A program made the position numbers and the translations under genes. Below, in pieces: positions 25,091 through 33,783 of a stretch of DNA of 64,000 nucleotides; the stretch's first letter is position 1; each line of letters opens with the position of its first letter. Origin of the DNA: an uncultured Sphingobium sp. (lineage in GTDB: Bacteria; Pseudomonadota; Alphaproteobacteria; Sphingomonadales; Sphingomonadaceae); the NCBI GenBank assembly GCA_913773715.1, contig CAJYHD010000350.1:12537-76536 (forward strand), given 5' to 3'. Under the pieces are notes generated by a model, which had not been told where the DNA came from, made no database searches, and saw nothing but the letters and a program-made list of their open reading frames with translations.

Positions 25091-26338
25091 ATGCCTAAGA
25101 CACCACACACGAAAGGCCCGGACGAAACCCTTTCTCTCTTCGCCGATCCCTATCGGTTCATCTCCAGGCAGTGCCAGCGCCTAGGCGCAAACGCTTTTGA
25201 ATCCCGTTTCCTGCTGAAAAAGACCAACTGCCTTAAGGGGGCCAAGGCCGCCGAAATCTTCTACGATACGACCCGCTTCGAGCGCGAAGGTGCCATGCCG
25301 GTCGCTATTCAGAAGACACTGCTGGGCCAAGGCGGCGTTCAGGGTCTGGACGGCGAGACCCATCGGCACCGCAAGCAGATGTTCATGGGCCTGATGACAC
25401 CAGAGCGCGTGCGGGCGCTGGCGCAATTGTTCGAGGCCGAGTGGCGCAGGGCGGTGCCGGGCTGGACGCGCAAAGGAGAGATCGTCTTCTATGACGAGTT
25501 GCATGAGCCGCTGACGCGAGCGGTATGCGCTTGGGCGGGAGTTCCTCTTCCGGACGATGAAGCCGGCAACCGCGCGGGCGAGCTGCGGGCGCTGTTCGAC
25601 GCCGCCGGCTCGGCGAGCCCAAGGCATCTTTGGTCACGGCTGGCCCGTCGTCGCGTCGACGCATGGGCGAAGCGGATCATTGAAGGCATTCGGGCCGGGA
25701 GCATCGGCTCGGGCTCGGGGACCGCGGCTTACGCGATAGCCTGGCATCGCGACCGGCACGACGATCTTCTTTCGCCGCACGTCGCAGCGGTCGAACTGGT
25801 AAATGTCCTTCGCCCGACCGTCGCGATCGCAGTGTACATCACCTTCGTCGCCCACGCGCTGCAAACCTGTTCAGGGATCAGGGCGGCCTTGGTTCAGCAG
25901 CCGGACTATGCCGAGCTCTTCGTCCAAGAGGTCCGCCGATTCTATCCCTTCTTTCCCGCTGTGGTGGCGCGCGCGAGCCAAGATTTCGAGTGGGAGGGGA
26001 TGGCCTTTCCGGAAGGGCGTCAAGTGGTGCTAGACCTTTATGGGAGCAATCACGACGCAGCGACCTGGGCCGACCCCCAGGAGTTTCGCCCTGAGCGTTT
26101 CAGGGCTTGGGACGAAGACTCCTTCAACTTCATTCCGCAGGGCGGCGGCGATCACTATCTCGGCCATCGCTGTCCCGGCGAATGGATCGTCCTCGCGATC
26201 ATGAAGGTGGCGGCACACCTCCTCGTCAACGCGATGCGCTATGACGTACCGGACCAAGACCTGAGCATCGATTTCGCCAGGCTGCCAGCGCTTCCGAAAA
26301 GCGGCTTCGTGATGCGCAACGTCCACATAGGTGGCTAG
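25091..26338 (+). CDS. CYP152B1: Cytochrome P450 peroxygenase, fatty-acid alpha-hydroxylase (CYP152B1-like)
   Basis: A 415-residue soluble enzyme that uses hydrogen peroxide to hydroxylate fatty acids at the alpha carbon. The heme ligand is Cys361 in GGGDHYLGHRCPGE. Arg241-Pro242 (NVLRPTVA) replace the usual acid-threonine pair and bind the substrate carboxylate, which then acts as acid-base catalyst, as in SP-alpha of Sphingomonas paucimobilis. From memory the whole protein is nearly identical to SP-alpha, with the same residue numbers. It has no evident link to the metal genes on either side; it follows a DUF6118 remnant, which suggests it moved in with plasmid DNA. Confidence 0.95.
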   Translation: MPKTPHTKGPDETLSLFADPYRFISRQCQRLGANAFESRFLLKKTNCLKGAKAAEIFYDTTRFEREGAMPVAIQKTLLGQGGVQGLDGETHRHRKQMFMGLMTPERVRALAQLFEAEWRRAVPGWTRKGEIVFYDELHEPLTRAVCAWAGVPLPDDEAGNRAGELRALFDAAGSASPRHLWSRLARRRVDAWAKRIIEGIRAGSIGSGSGTAAYAIAWHRDRHDDLLSPHVAAVELVNVLRPTVAIAVYITFVAHALQTCSGIRAALVQQPDYAELFVQEVRRFYPFFPAVVARASQDFEWEGMAFPEGRQVVLDLYGSNHDAATWADPQEFRPERFRAWDEDSFNFIPQGGGDHYLGHRCPGEWIVLAIMKVAAHLLVNAMRYDVPDQDLSIDFARLPALPKSGFVMRNVHIGG

Positions 26339-26411
26339 GGCCGCGTGCCGTGGTGATGGTGATCGGCTCCGTTATCGACCGTTTGCGCGAGTACGGGGTG
26401 CGATGCGACAT

Positions 26412-26828
26412 CTACGCAGTCGAATGTTGGTTCAGCAAGTCGATCACGGCGCACCTCGCCGCCCCGTCGCCTTCGCAACGGTCGATGGTCGCAGCCAGCA
26501 GGCTTTCTAGTTGCGCCAGATCCTCCATCTTAGCGCGCACACGCTCTAGATGGTGAGCCGCGATCTCGCGGACCTCACTGCATGACGCCTGCGCAGAACC
26601 GCCAAGAGACAGGATCGCGCGCACCTCGGCCGGGGAGAAGCCGAGTTCGCGCGCGCGACGGACGAACCCAAGTGCGCGGACGTGACCGGTCCCATATACC
26701 CGCCGCCCGCCGCTTGTGCGGGGTGGCGTTGCGAGAACACCAACGCGCTCGAAGTACCGGATCGTCTCGATATTCACGCCAGTCCGGCGAGACAGCTCGC
26801 CGATCGTGATGCTTTCCTCAACGCGCAT
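26412..26828 (-). CDS. merR: MerR, mercury-responsive regulator
   Basis: This is a 138-residue protein with MerR helix-turn-helix (VNIETIRYFERVGVL) and three metal Cys at 83, 118 and 126 (ASCSEV, RCEGDGAARC), the arrangement of +2 metal sensors such as Hg(II)-MerR. The loop is one residue shorter than in the Tn501 protein. It is divergent from merT with a mer-type promoter between, which supports Hg(II) sensing. The Met start is followed by an alternative-free N-terminus; the upstream in-frame sequence is not protein-like. Confidence 0.88.
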   Translation of the reverse strand: MRVEESITIGELSRRTGVNIETIRYFERVGVLATPPRTSGGRRVYGTGHVRALGFVRRARELGFSPAEVRAILSLGGSAQASCSEVREIAAHHLERVRAKMEDLAQLESLLAATIDRCEGDGAARCAVIDLLNQHSTA

Positions 26829-26835
26829 ATATTGC

Positions 26836-26866
26836 TTGCTCCTGTAGTCACTACAGGATGCATAAC
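26836..26866 (+). promoter_or_regulatory. mer-type promoter/operator
   Basis: TTGCTC, 19-base spacer, CATAAC, with the dyad CCTGTAG-TCA-CTACAGG centred between the boxes. It lies between merR and merT and should serve merT; merR starts 8 bases away on the other strand. Confidence 0.78.
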
Positions 26867-26890
26867 GGGCTAACCCGCTAGAGGCGATAG

Positions 26891-27307
26891 ATGAACCAAG
26901 AGACCATCCCGCGTGAACCCCTAGGCGCACCAACGTCACGACGTCGCGCCGACACGGGGCTATCCGCCCTCGGCGCGCTTGCGAGCTTAGCCGCTGTTCT
27001 AGCTGCGGCGTCATGCTGCGTCCTGCCCCTCGCACTCGCGGCGCTCGGCCTGGGGGCGGGCCTGTCCAGCAACTTCGCCGCGCTGATACCACTACGGTGG
27101 CCGCTAACGGCGACCTCCCTCATCGGCTTGGCTGCTGGGTGGTGGGCCTACGCGCAGCGGCGGAGGTCCTGTGCTGGGGACCGGTCCTGCACAATGCCGC
27201 TGCCCTCGCGCGCGACACCTATCCTGCTCGCGATTGGAACGGTTCTGACGCTTATCGCGTTCGCCTGGGACCTCCTAGAAGCGCCGCTGATGAACGCGCT
27301 TTCCTGA
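26891..27307 (+). CDS. merT: MerT mercuric ion transporter
   Basis: This 138-residue inner-membrane protein has three helices. The Cys42-Cys43 pair in the first helix (AASCCVLPLALAALGLG) and a second pair, Cys94 and Cys100 (RRSCAGDRSC) in the loop, are those that relay Hg(II) in MerT. No merP or merA follows in this window, so reduced mercury would have to be handled by a reductase elsewhere. It shares one base with the next gene (TGATG). Confidence 0.88.
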   Translation: MNQETIPREPLGAPTSRRRADTGLSALGALASLAAVLAAASCCVLPLALAALGLGAGLSSNFAALIPLRWPLTATSLIGLAAGWWAYAQRRRSCAGDRSCTMPLPSRATPILLAIGTVLTLIAFAWDLLEAPLMNALS

Positions 27308-27528
27308 TGCAGCTCACCTCAACCCTGACCTGTCCCAAATGCGGCGGGGTGGCCACCGAAAGGATGCCCACCAACGCCTGCCAATTCTTCTATGATTGCC
27401 GGCATTGCGCGGTGGTGCTGCGGCCCCTGGCTGGCGACTGCTGCGTGTTCTGCTCATTTGGCGATGTCCCATGCCCTCCGATCCAGGAAGCGAAAGCAAA
27501 CGGGACTGTGGCGGGCTGCTGCGGGTGA
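27307..27528 (+). CDS. GDCCVxC-type small Cys-rich protein
   Basis: This is a 73-residue cytosolic protein with a zinc-ribbon-like CPKCGG, then CQFFYDCRHC, then the defining GDCCVFCSFG, and a C-terminal GCCG. This family is commonly found directly after merT-type genes; function is unknown, probably metal binding or transfer. It is translationally coupled to merT by a one-base overlap. Confidence 0.82.
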   Translation: MQLTSTLTCPKCGGVATERMPTNACQFFYDCRHCAVVLRPLAGDCCVFCSFGDVPCPPIQEAKANGTVAGCCG

Positions 27529-27790
27529 GGCGATAGCTTCACGTTTCTTCGTGAACTGGGGTCCTGCTCGCCAAGGTCGCGCAAGCGAAATTGCCTACTT
27601 CGGTCTTATTCGACCGGTTCCTGACCTGCCTCAACTGCTCATTTTCGAGAGGGCATTTGAACAGGATAGCATTTCGGGCGCTTCAAAAACCCTTGCTCCT
27701 CCAGTTGCTAGAGCATGTAACCGCAATTTGCTCTCCTGCGGACGGGGGGCTGGAGGTGGCTTTTTGACGGCCCGTGTTGAAGCAATCGGT
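27529..27790 (+). other. Gap between the mer genes and the protease gene
   Basis: I see no gene, no clear hairpin and no MerR-type promoter in these 262 bases. It is less GC-rich than the neighbours. An in-frame extension of the protease reading frame upstream is present but not protein-like. Confidence 0.5.
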
Positions 27791-28993
27791 ATGTCTCGAC
27801 GCTCATTAGTGGCGCGGTTGGTGGCCTGTGGAACCGGCTTGGTGCTCGGTTCTCCAACGCTCGCGCGACAGACTTCCCGGTCTGCGGCCTCGTGGAACTT
27901 CGGCGCGGCTCACCTCGAATGGGAGCCGCTGGAAGTCGGCACGGGTGATACCCTCCTTGTTTCGGCACAAGTGCGCGGAGTGCCGGCGCGGGCGGTGCTC
28001 GACAGTGGCAGCGGCGCGTCGATCATGAGCACGGCGCTCGCGGCGAAGCTCGGCTTGAACAATGGTGAGCGGCGCATGATTAGCGGGCTGAGCGCCAAGG
28101 CCCCGGTGCTGCTGGTCCGCGACATCGACGTACAGCTCGCCCGCGAAACCCGTCGCTTACCCTTTGCCGTTGTTGGTGATCTGAGTTCAGTGTCGGCGGC
28201 CTTCGGACGACCGATCGACGTTCTCCTCGGTGCCGATATGTTCACGGGCAGCTGCATCGCGCTCGATTTCGCGAACAGGCGTATGGCGGTCGTCAAGTCA
28301 GGCACGTTTCTCGCCGGCCCCGACTGGCGCGCTGTCGCGCTCGGACGCGGTGCCAAGCAGGAGCTGTTCATCCGGGCCTCCGTCGAGGGCCTGTCTCCCG
28401 TGCCCTTGATGATCGATCTTGGCAGCTCGGCCGCGCTGATGCTCTCGTCGGCCTATGCCCGCGATCAAGGGCTGTTGAACGGGAAGCTCGTCTCGACCGC
28501 GGCGATCGGCGGCGTCGATGGTGTGCGTATCAACGATGCTTTCACGATCCAGAACATCAACATCGAAGGGCTTGGCGTCTCGAACGTCCCCACACTCGGG
28601 ATGAGAGCTTGGCTCTCCACCAGCACGGTTGGCAATGTCGGCCTACCGCTGATCGCTCAATTCGACGTGGTGTTCGACGTGACCGCCGGATTCGTGTGGC
28701 TCCGGCCACTCGGTCCTCGTCGTCGCCTGCCGATGCTGAAGGACCTTAGCGGCCTTGGCCTCGCAGCCTCACCAACGGCGCTCACCGTTGTTCATGTGGC
28801 GGCGAACAGTCCCGCGGAAAAGGCTGGCTGGGCGGTCGGCGACCGGATCGTGGCGGTGAACGGCCATTCGATCGATGCGAACTATACGCGTGGGGAGCTC
28901 TGGCAAGTGCGCTCCCGGCCTGCTGGCACCCTCGTAAAGCTGACGATGGCCTCGGGTGATGTGCGCGAGCTCAGGCTGGCCGATTATTATTGA
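27791..28993 (+). CDS. Secreted retropepsin-like aspartyl protease with PDZ domain
   Basis: This 400-residue protein has a twin-Arg-like N-terminus (MSRRSLVARLVACGTG) and signal peptide. Two aspartyl-protease half sites are seen: VLDSGSGASIM (about residue 73) and MIDLGSSAALM (about residue 212). The first has the canonical Asp-Ser-Gly; the second has Asp-Leu-Gly. A C-terminal PDZ domain (about residues 325-395) has NSPAEKAGWAVGDRIVAVNG. The layout fits periplasmic retropepsin-like proteases. Substrate unknown. Its tail overlaps the convergent MerR gene by 7 bases. Why it sits beside mer genes is not clear. Confidence 0.82.
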   Translation: MSRRSLVARLVACGTGLVLGSPTLARQTSRSAASWNFGAAHLEWEPLEVGTGDTLLVSAQVRGVPARAVLDSGSGASIMSTALAAKLGLNNGERRMISGLSAKAPVLLVRDIDVQLARETRRLPFAVVGDLSSVSAAFGRPIDVLLGADMFTGSCIALDFANRRMAVVKSGTFLAGPDWRAVALGRGAKQELFIRASVEGLSPVPLMIDLGSSAALMLSSAYARDQGLLNGKLVSTAAIGGVDGVRINDAFTIQNINIEGLGVSNVPTLGMRAWLSTSTVGNVGLPLIAQFDVVFDVTAGFVWLRPLGPRRRLPMLKDLSGLGLAASPTALTVVHVAANSPAEKAGWAVGDRIVAVNGHSIDANYTRGELWQVRSRPAGTLVKLTMASGDVRELRLADYY

Positions 28994-29406
28994 TCGGCTT
29001 GAGGGTGGCCTTTGCCGATCGCCTTCATGATCCGACAATCGGCCATGCGCGCCTTGGTGCAGCTCTGGCTGAGCATTGCCAACTCATCCCGCAACACCGC
29101 GAGTTGCGCCAGTCTCTCCTCCACATCCTTGAGGTGCTGAGCAGCGATAGCTGAGGCGGCACCACAATCCTGGTCCGGGTTCTGCGCCAGCCCCATCAAC
29201 GAACGGATCTCGTCGACGGAGAAGCCAAGCCGGCGACCGTTGCGGATGAAGTGCAAACGCTCAATGTCACTGGCATCGTAGGTTCTGCGACCCGACGCCG
29301 TGCGAGGGGCGGATCGGAGCAACCCGATCGACTCATAAAAGCGGATCGTCGTCACCTTCGTCGAGGTCTCGCTGGCGAGCTGCCCAATCATCACCGGCTT
29401 CATCAT
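28987..29406 (-). CDS. MerR-family Zn/Cd/Pb-type regulator (PbrR/CadR-like)
   Basis: This 139-residue protein has the MerR helix-turn-helix (KVTTIRFYESIGLL) and Cys81, Cys116 and Cys124 (DQDCGAAS, SCTKARMADC), the set used by divalent metal sensors such as ZntR, CadR and PbrR. It is divergent from a CDF transporter, which is followed by an FTR1-type gene, an order like pbrR-pbrT clusters. A promoter of 19-base spacing lies between. Which divalent metal it senses cannot be settled from sequence. The start could also be the next Met. Confidence 0.88.
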   Translation of the reverse strand: MMKPVMIGQLASETSTKVTTIRFYESIGLLRSAPRTASGRRTYDASDIERLHFIRNGRRLGFSVDEIRSLMGLAQNPDQDCGAASAIAAQHLKDVEERLAQLAVLRDELAMLSQSCTKARMADCRIMKAIGKGHPQADQ

Positions 29407-29443
29407 GCCATCCTTGCTTATGCGAACGTGTCGCACATTTCGC

Positions 29444-29474
29444 TTGCTTCTACAGCGACTGGAGGTGGTAAGGA
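29444..29474 (+). promoter_or_regulatory. PbrR/CadR-type promoter of the CDF-FTR1 pair
   Basis: TTGCTT, 19-base spacer with imperfect dyad CTACAG-CGA-CTGGAG, TAAGGA. It ends 8 bases before the CDF start codon, so the messenger would have a very short leader. Confidence 0.72.
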
Positions 29475-29481
29475 AGGCCGC

Positions 29482-30108
29482 ATGAATGCTTCTACCGAAA
29501 GCTGCGGGTGCCACGGGGAGCCCGCGCGCGCGCAAACCGATCCGGCCTATCGCCGTGCGCTGCTGACCGTCGTGGTGCTCAACCTCGGCTTCGGAGTCGC
29601 CGAGCTGTTCGGCGGGTTCATCGCCGATAGCCAAGCGCTGAAAGCGGATTCCCTCGATTTTCTCGGGGACGGGTCGATCAGCCTTATCGGTCTTCTCGCG
29701 CTTGCCTGGTCCGCACGGGCGAGGGCAAAGGTCGCGCTGACGCAGGGGTTGTTTCTCGGTGCGCTTGGCGTGGGCGTAATCGGTTTCGCGATTTGGCGCG
29801 CCCTGAACGCAACCGCGCCGGATGCCGAACTGATGGGCACAATCGGCGTTGTCGCGCTCGCGATCAATGTCGTGTCCGCCTTGGTGCTTGCGCGTTTCCG
29901 GGAAGGGGACGCCAATGTTCGCGCGATCTGGCTGTTCAGCCGCAACGACGCGCTCGCCAATGTCGCGGTGATCGCCGCGGCCGGTCTGGTGGCGTGGACA
30001 GGAAGCGCCTGGCCGGACCTCGCCGTCGCCGGCCTCATCGCCCTCCTGTTCCTCCACTCCGCTTATGAAATCGTCACTGGCGCTCGGCGCGAACTGGGAG
30101 AGCGGTAG
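29482..30108 (+). CDS. Short CDF cation diffusion facilitator
   Basis: This is a 208-residue protein with six membrane helices and no C-terminal cytosolic domain. The metal-site pairs are DSLDFLGDG in TM2 and SRNDALAN in TM5. The N-terminus is CGCHG. CDF proteins export divalent metals such as Zn(II), Co(II), Ni(II) or Fe(II) in exchange for protons. Its stop shares one base with the GTG start of the FTR1-type gene, so the two are coupled and both respond to the MerR-type promoter. Confidence 0.88.
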   Translation: MNASTESCGCHGEPARAQTDPAYRRALLTVVVLNLGFGVAELFGGFIADSQALKADSLDFLGDGSISLIGLLALAWSARARAKVALTQGLFLGALGVGVIGFAIWRALNATAPDAELMGTIGVVALAINVVSALVLARFREGDANVRAIWLFSRNDALANVAVIAAAGLVAWTGSAWPDLAVAGLIALLFLHSAYEIVTGARRELGER

Positions 30109-32075
30109 TGCGTCTGCTCACCTTGATCCGGGCAATGCTCTCGCTGCGGCTGCTCGCCGCGCTCGCTGCGCTGCTGATCCCTGCTGCGGCATTCGCCGAA
30201 CCCGGCGACGTGCAAACCGCATGGCGGCTGCTCGACTATATGGCCGTCGATTATGGAGGCGCGGTCGCGAACGGTCGGATCAAGAGCGCGTCGGAATACG
30301 CCGAAATGAATGAGTTTGCCGCGTCGGTCTCGACACGGCTTCAAGGCCTGCCGGCGAAGCCGGAGCGCCAAGCCCTCATTCAGCGGGCCGCCAACCTCCA
30401 AGCGGTAATCGCGGAAAAGGGATCGACTGAACAGGTGGCAACACTGGCGCACGGGCTCGCGGCCGATCTGCTGCGCGCCTACCCGGTGCCGCTCGCGCCC
30501 GATAAGGCTCCGAACCTCGTCTCCAGCGATGCACTGTTCCGACAATCCTGCGCGTCCTGCCACGGGATGACGGGCAACGGCCGTGGCCCTGACGCCGCCA
30601 AGCTCGCTACGCCCCCGATTGCTTTCACCGATGCCGAGCGCGCGCGCCAGCGCAGCGTGTTCGCGCTCTATCAGGTGGTGACGCAAGGCATCGACGGGAC
30701 CGCGATGCAGAGCTTCGCCGATCTGCCCAACGATCAGCGCTGGGCGTTAGCATTCCGAGCCGGGAGCTTCGCCTTCACGGATGCGCAGGCGCGCGAAGGC
30801 GAGCGGCTTTGGAAATCCGACCCGACCCTTCGCCGGCGCATTCCGGACCTGAAAACCCTGGTCGCGCTCACCCCGGCCGCGCTCGGCGCGGCGATCGGCG
30901 ACGCCAAGGCTGACGCCGTGCTCGCGTTCCTGCGTCGTCATCCCGAACAGGTGATACAACAGGCTCCCGGCTCGCTCGCGGTCGCCCGCGCCAAACTCGC
31001 CGAAAGCGTGGCGGCTGCGCGGCGCGGCGATGCGCGCATGGCGAAAGAGCTGGCGCTGTCGGCCTATCTCGATGGGTTCGAGCCGATCGAGCCAACACTC
31101 ACCGCGCGCGACGCGACGCTGATGGGTCGAATCGAGGGCGCGATGGGGGAGTTCCGCGCCTCGATCGACCGGGGCGCGTCGCCCGATGATCTCGCGGAGA
31201 AGGTCGCAGTACTGGGCGGCCTTTTCGACGATGCGGAAGCGGCGCTCGCGCCTGATGCCGCCACCGAAGCGTCCACGTTCCTGGGCGCGTTCACGATCCT
31301 GCTGCGTGAAGGGCTCGAAGCCCTGCTCATCGTTGTCGCCATGATCGCGTTCCTGCGTAAAGCCGAGCGCGGCGAGGCGCTGCGGTACGTGCATGGCGGC
31401 TGGGTCAGCGCGATCATCGCGGGCGGGATCACCTGGGCGGTCGCCACCTATGCGATCGGGATCAGCGGTGCGAGCCGGGAGCTGACGGAAGGGTTTGGCT
31501 CGCTGTTCGCCGCGGTCGTGCTGCTCTCGGTCGGGATTTGGATGCACGGCAAGGCGCAGGCCGATCAGTGGCAGCGCTATATTCGCGAGAAGATGTCGCG
31601 GGCGCTCTCGGGCGGGTCGGGCTGGTTCCTGTTCGGGCTGGCGTTCGTCGTAGTTTATCGCGAGGTCTTCGAGACGATCCTGTTCTATGCCGCGCTTTCG
31701 GCGCAAGGTGACAACGGGATGCTTCTCGCGGGGGCCGGGTCGGCGATTGGACTGCTCAGCCTGATCGCTTGGGCCATGCTTCGCTACAGTCGCAAGCTGC
31801 CGATCGCGCAGTTCTTCCGCTATAGCTCCTGGCTCATGGCGGTCCTGACCGTCGTGCTGGCGGGTAAAGGCGTCGCCGCGCTCCAGGAAGCCGGCCTTAT
31901 CAACATCGCACCGCTCGCGGACGTGCCACGGCTGTCGATGCTCGGCGTGTTTCCCACTTGGCAATCGGTGCTGGCGCAACTCCTGATGGCGGTCGCCATT
32001 GCGGTCGGGTTCGCCTGGAACGGGCGCGACCGATCCCGCTCGGGTTCCGGCTCAGTGACCCTTGGTTCGAATTAG
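30108..32075 (+). CDS. Cytochrome c / FTR1 family permease (PbrT-like)
   Basis: This is a 655-residue protein with an N-terminal signal peptide and a periplasmic part of about 370 residues carrying one haem motif, CASCH near residue 147. A C-terminal FTR1 membrane domain has the two transport motifs LREGLEALLIV and YREVFETILFY (RExxE). FTR1 proteins take up iron; the cytochrome fused version is also found as the lead uptake protein PbrT. Next to a PbrR-like regulator the Pb(II) role is likely but not certain. GTG start. Confidence 0.88.
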   Translation: MRLLTLIRAMLSLRLLAALAALLIPAAAFAEPGDVQTAWRLLDYMAVDYGGAVANGRIKSASEYAEMNEFAASVSTRLQGLPAKPERQALIQRAANLQAVIAEKGSTEQVATLAHGLAADLLRAYPVPLAPDKAPNLVSSDALFRQSCASCHGMTGNGRGPDAAKLATPPIAFTDAERARQRSVFALYQVVTQGIDGTAMQSFADLPNDQRWALAFRAGSFAFTDAQAREGERLWKSDPTLRRRIPDLKTLVALTPAALGAAIGDAKADAVLAFLRRHPEQVIQQAPGSLAVARAKLAESVAAARRGDARMAKELALSAYLDGFEPIEPTLTARDATLMGRIEGAMGEFRASIDRGASPDDLAEKVAVLGGLFDDAEAALAPDAATEASTFLGAFTILLREGLEALLIVVAMIAFLRKAERGEALRYVHGGWVSAIIAGGITWAVATYAIGISGASRELTEGFGSLFAAVVLLSVGIWMHGKAQADQWQRYIREKMSRALSGGSGWFLFGLAFVVVYREVFETILFYAALSAQGDNGMLLAGAGSAIGLLSLIAWAMLRYSRKLPIAQFFRYSSWLMAVLTVVLAGKGVAALQEAGLINIAPLADVPRLSMLGVFPTWQSVLAQLLMAVAIAVGFAWNGRDRSRSGSGSVTLGSN

Positions 32076-32115
32076 TGCAATGACATGAAAACCCTTCCGT
32101 GATAGAGGCAAGCTA

Positions 32116-32445
32116 GTGCGAGCCTTTTTGCCTTTCCTGACATGCCTGATGCTGGTCCTGACCAGCTTCTCCGGCATGGCCCATGCCGCCGATCTGGCGG
32201 GGGGAAGCATCGCGGGCGTTGAGTTCACGGTCCATACCGCCGGTGACATCGATCAGGTGCCATCGGACTCGGACAAGAATGTCCCGCATCATCACAATTA
32301 TTGTCACGGACACGACGTCGGCGCGCCTGCGCGCACGACGATGGAATATACCCCCGTCCTCACAGTGCCCAAGCCGACAATCTCCGCCTCTGCGTCGCTC
32401 GACGGCCGCACCGGCATGGTCCATTTGAGGCCCCCCCAAGCCTGA
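32116..32445 (+). CDS. CzcI-like small periplasmic protein
   Basis: This is a 109-residue secreted protein: signal peptide (RAFLPFLTCLMLVLTSFSGMAHA), then a short mature part with a His cluster HHHNYCHGHD in the middle. Size and position directly before czcCBA match CzcI-type proteins, which modulate the efflux operon. The GTG start lies after a weak ribosome site. A second such gene precedes the other czc operon near 54.6 kb, with little sequence in common apart from His/Asp-rich segments. Confidence 0.7.
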   Translation: MRAFLPFLTCLMLVLTSFSGMAHAADLAGGSIAGVEFTVHTAGDIDQVPSDSDKNVPHHHNYCHGHDVGAPARTTMEYTPVLTVPKPTISASASLDGRTGMVHLRPPQA

Positions 32446-32505
32446 CGTCCGATTTGGGCGTGCGTTGGCGCGCCCCTGTCGATCATCGTCAGGAGTCCTA
32501 TTTTC

Positions 32506-33783
32506 ATGAATCGTATCCTCGCGGCCATGCTGGCCGCAGCGTCTTGCGCCACGATGGCGCAGGCGCAGGTCGGACCGTCCGCGCCTGTTGCGCAGGATGC
32601 GCCGGTCTACACGCTTGACCAAGCGGTCAGTGCAGCGGGCGGTTCGGCCCCTGCTGCGGAAGCGGCGACAGCTGGAATCGACGCGGCCCGTGCAGGTCGC
32701 ACAGTCGCCGGCTTGCGGCCCAATCCGGTGGTTCAAGGCCAAGTCGAGAATGTCATCGGCTCCGGGCCGTATCGGGGGGTCCGCAGCGCGGAAACCACGG
32801 TCGGCTTTGCGATCCCGATCGAGCTAGGCGGCAAGCGCGGCGCCCGCGTCGCGGTCGCCAATGCGCAATTGTCCCGGGCCGAGATCCAGGCCGCGATCAT
32901 CGCGGCGGATGTCCGGCTTCAGGTAACGCAGCTCTATGTCGAAGCGGTCGCGGCCGATCGCCGGGTAATGACAGCCCTCGATCAGGCCCGGATCGCCAGC
33001 GATGCGCTGCGGGCCGCGAGCGTTCGCGTGCAGGCAGGGCGGGCATCGCCACTCGAGCAACAGCGCGCGGATGTCGCGCGTATCAATGCCGACGCCAATG
33101 TGGAGCGGCAGCTTCGCTTGGCCGAGGCGGCCCGCGCCAATCTGGCGCGTCGGATCGGACGGCCGATCGACGGCCTGCTCGATGACACGCTGCTCGATCG
33201 CCTTCCCGATGTGAACGTCTATGGGCCGTTGGCACCGGTCAACACGACCGGCACACTCGCGCTGGCGGCAGCCAACGCGGATTTCTCCATTGCCGAAGCC
33301 GGCGTGCGGCTCGCGCGCGCCAATCGCGTGCCTGACCTGAACGTCGGGCCGTCGATCCGCCGCCTGGAAGCGACCAACGACATGGCGGCGGTGTTCAGCG
33401 TGTCGATCCCGATCCCGGTGTTCAACAATGGTCGCGCCGCGATTGCGCAGGCGACCGCGCAGCGGACCCAGGCGGATGCGCAGCGCCGCGTGACCGCGCT
33501 CGACATCGAACAGGCGATCACGGACGCGCAGGCGCAGGCGGCCAATGCCGCAACGACGGCTCGTGCGGCGTCGGGGCCGGCGCTGGCGGCTGCACAGGAG
33601 GCCGCCCGCATCGCGCGGATCGGCTATCGCGAGGGCAAGTTCGGCCAGCTCGAATTGCTCGATGCTGAACGCACGCTCGCCGAAACGCGGGTCGCCGCGA
33701 TCGACGCGCTTGCCAATTACCAGAATGCCCGCGCGCAAGTGGAGCGACTGACCGCTCGTGCGCCCAATGGGGGGAATCAGTGA
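32506..33783 (+). CDS. czcC: CzcC-type outer-membrane efflux protein
   Basis: This 425-residue TolC-family protein has a signal peptide (NRILAAMLAAASCATMAQA) and the repeated helical hairpins of the family, for example ARIASDALRAASVRVQAG and RIARIGYREGKFGQLELLDA in the two halves. It forms the exit duct for the CzcBA pump encoded next. The stop overlaps the next start by one base. Confidence 0.93.
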   Translation: MNRILAAMLAAASCATMAQAQVGPSAPVAQDAPVYTLDQAVSAAGGSAPAAEAATAGIDAARAGRTVAGLRPNPVVQGQVENVIGSGPYRGVRSAETTVGFAIPIELGGKRGARVAVANAQLSRAEIQAAIIAADVRLQVTQLYVEAVAADRRVMTALDQARIASDALRAASVRVQAGRASPLEQQRADVARINADANVERQLRLAEAARANLARRIGRPIDGLLDDTLLDRLPDVNVYGPLAPVNTTGTLALAAANADFSIAEAGVRLARANRVPDLNVGPSIRRLEATNDMAAVFSVSIPIPVFNNGRAAIAQATAQRTQADAQRRVTALDIEQAITDAQAQAANAATTARAASGPALAAAQEAARIARIGYREGKFGQLELLDAERTLAETRVAAIDALANYQNARAQVERLTARAPNGGNQ

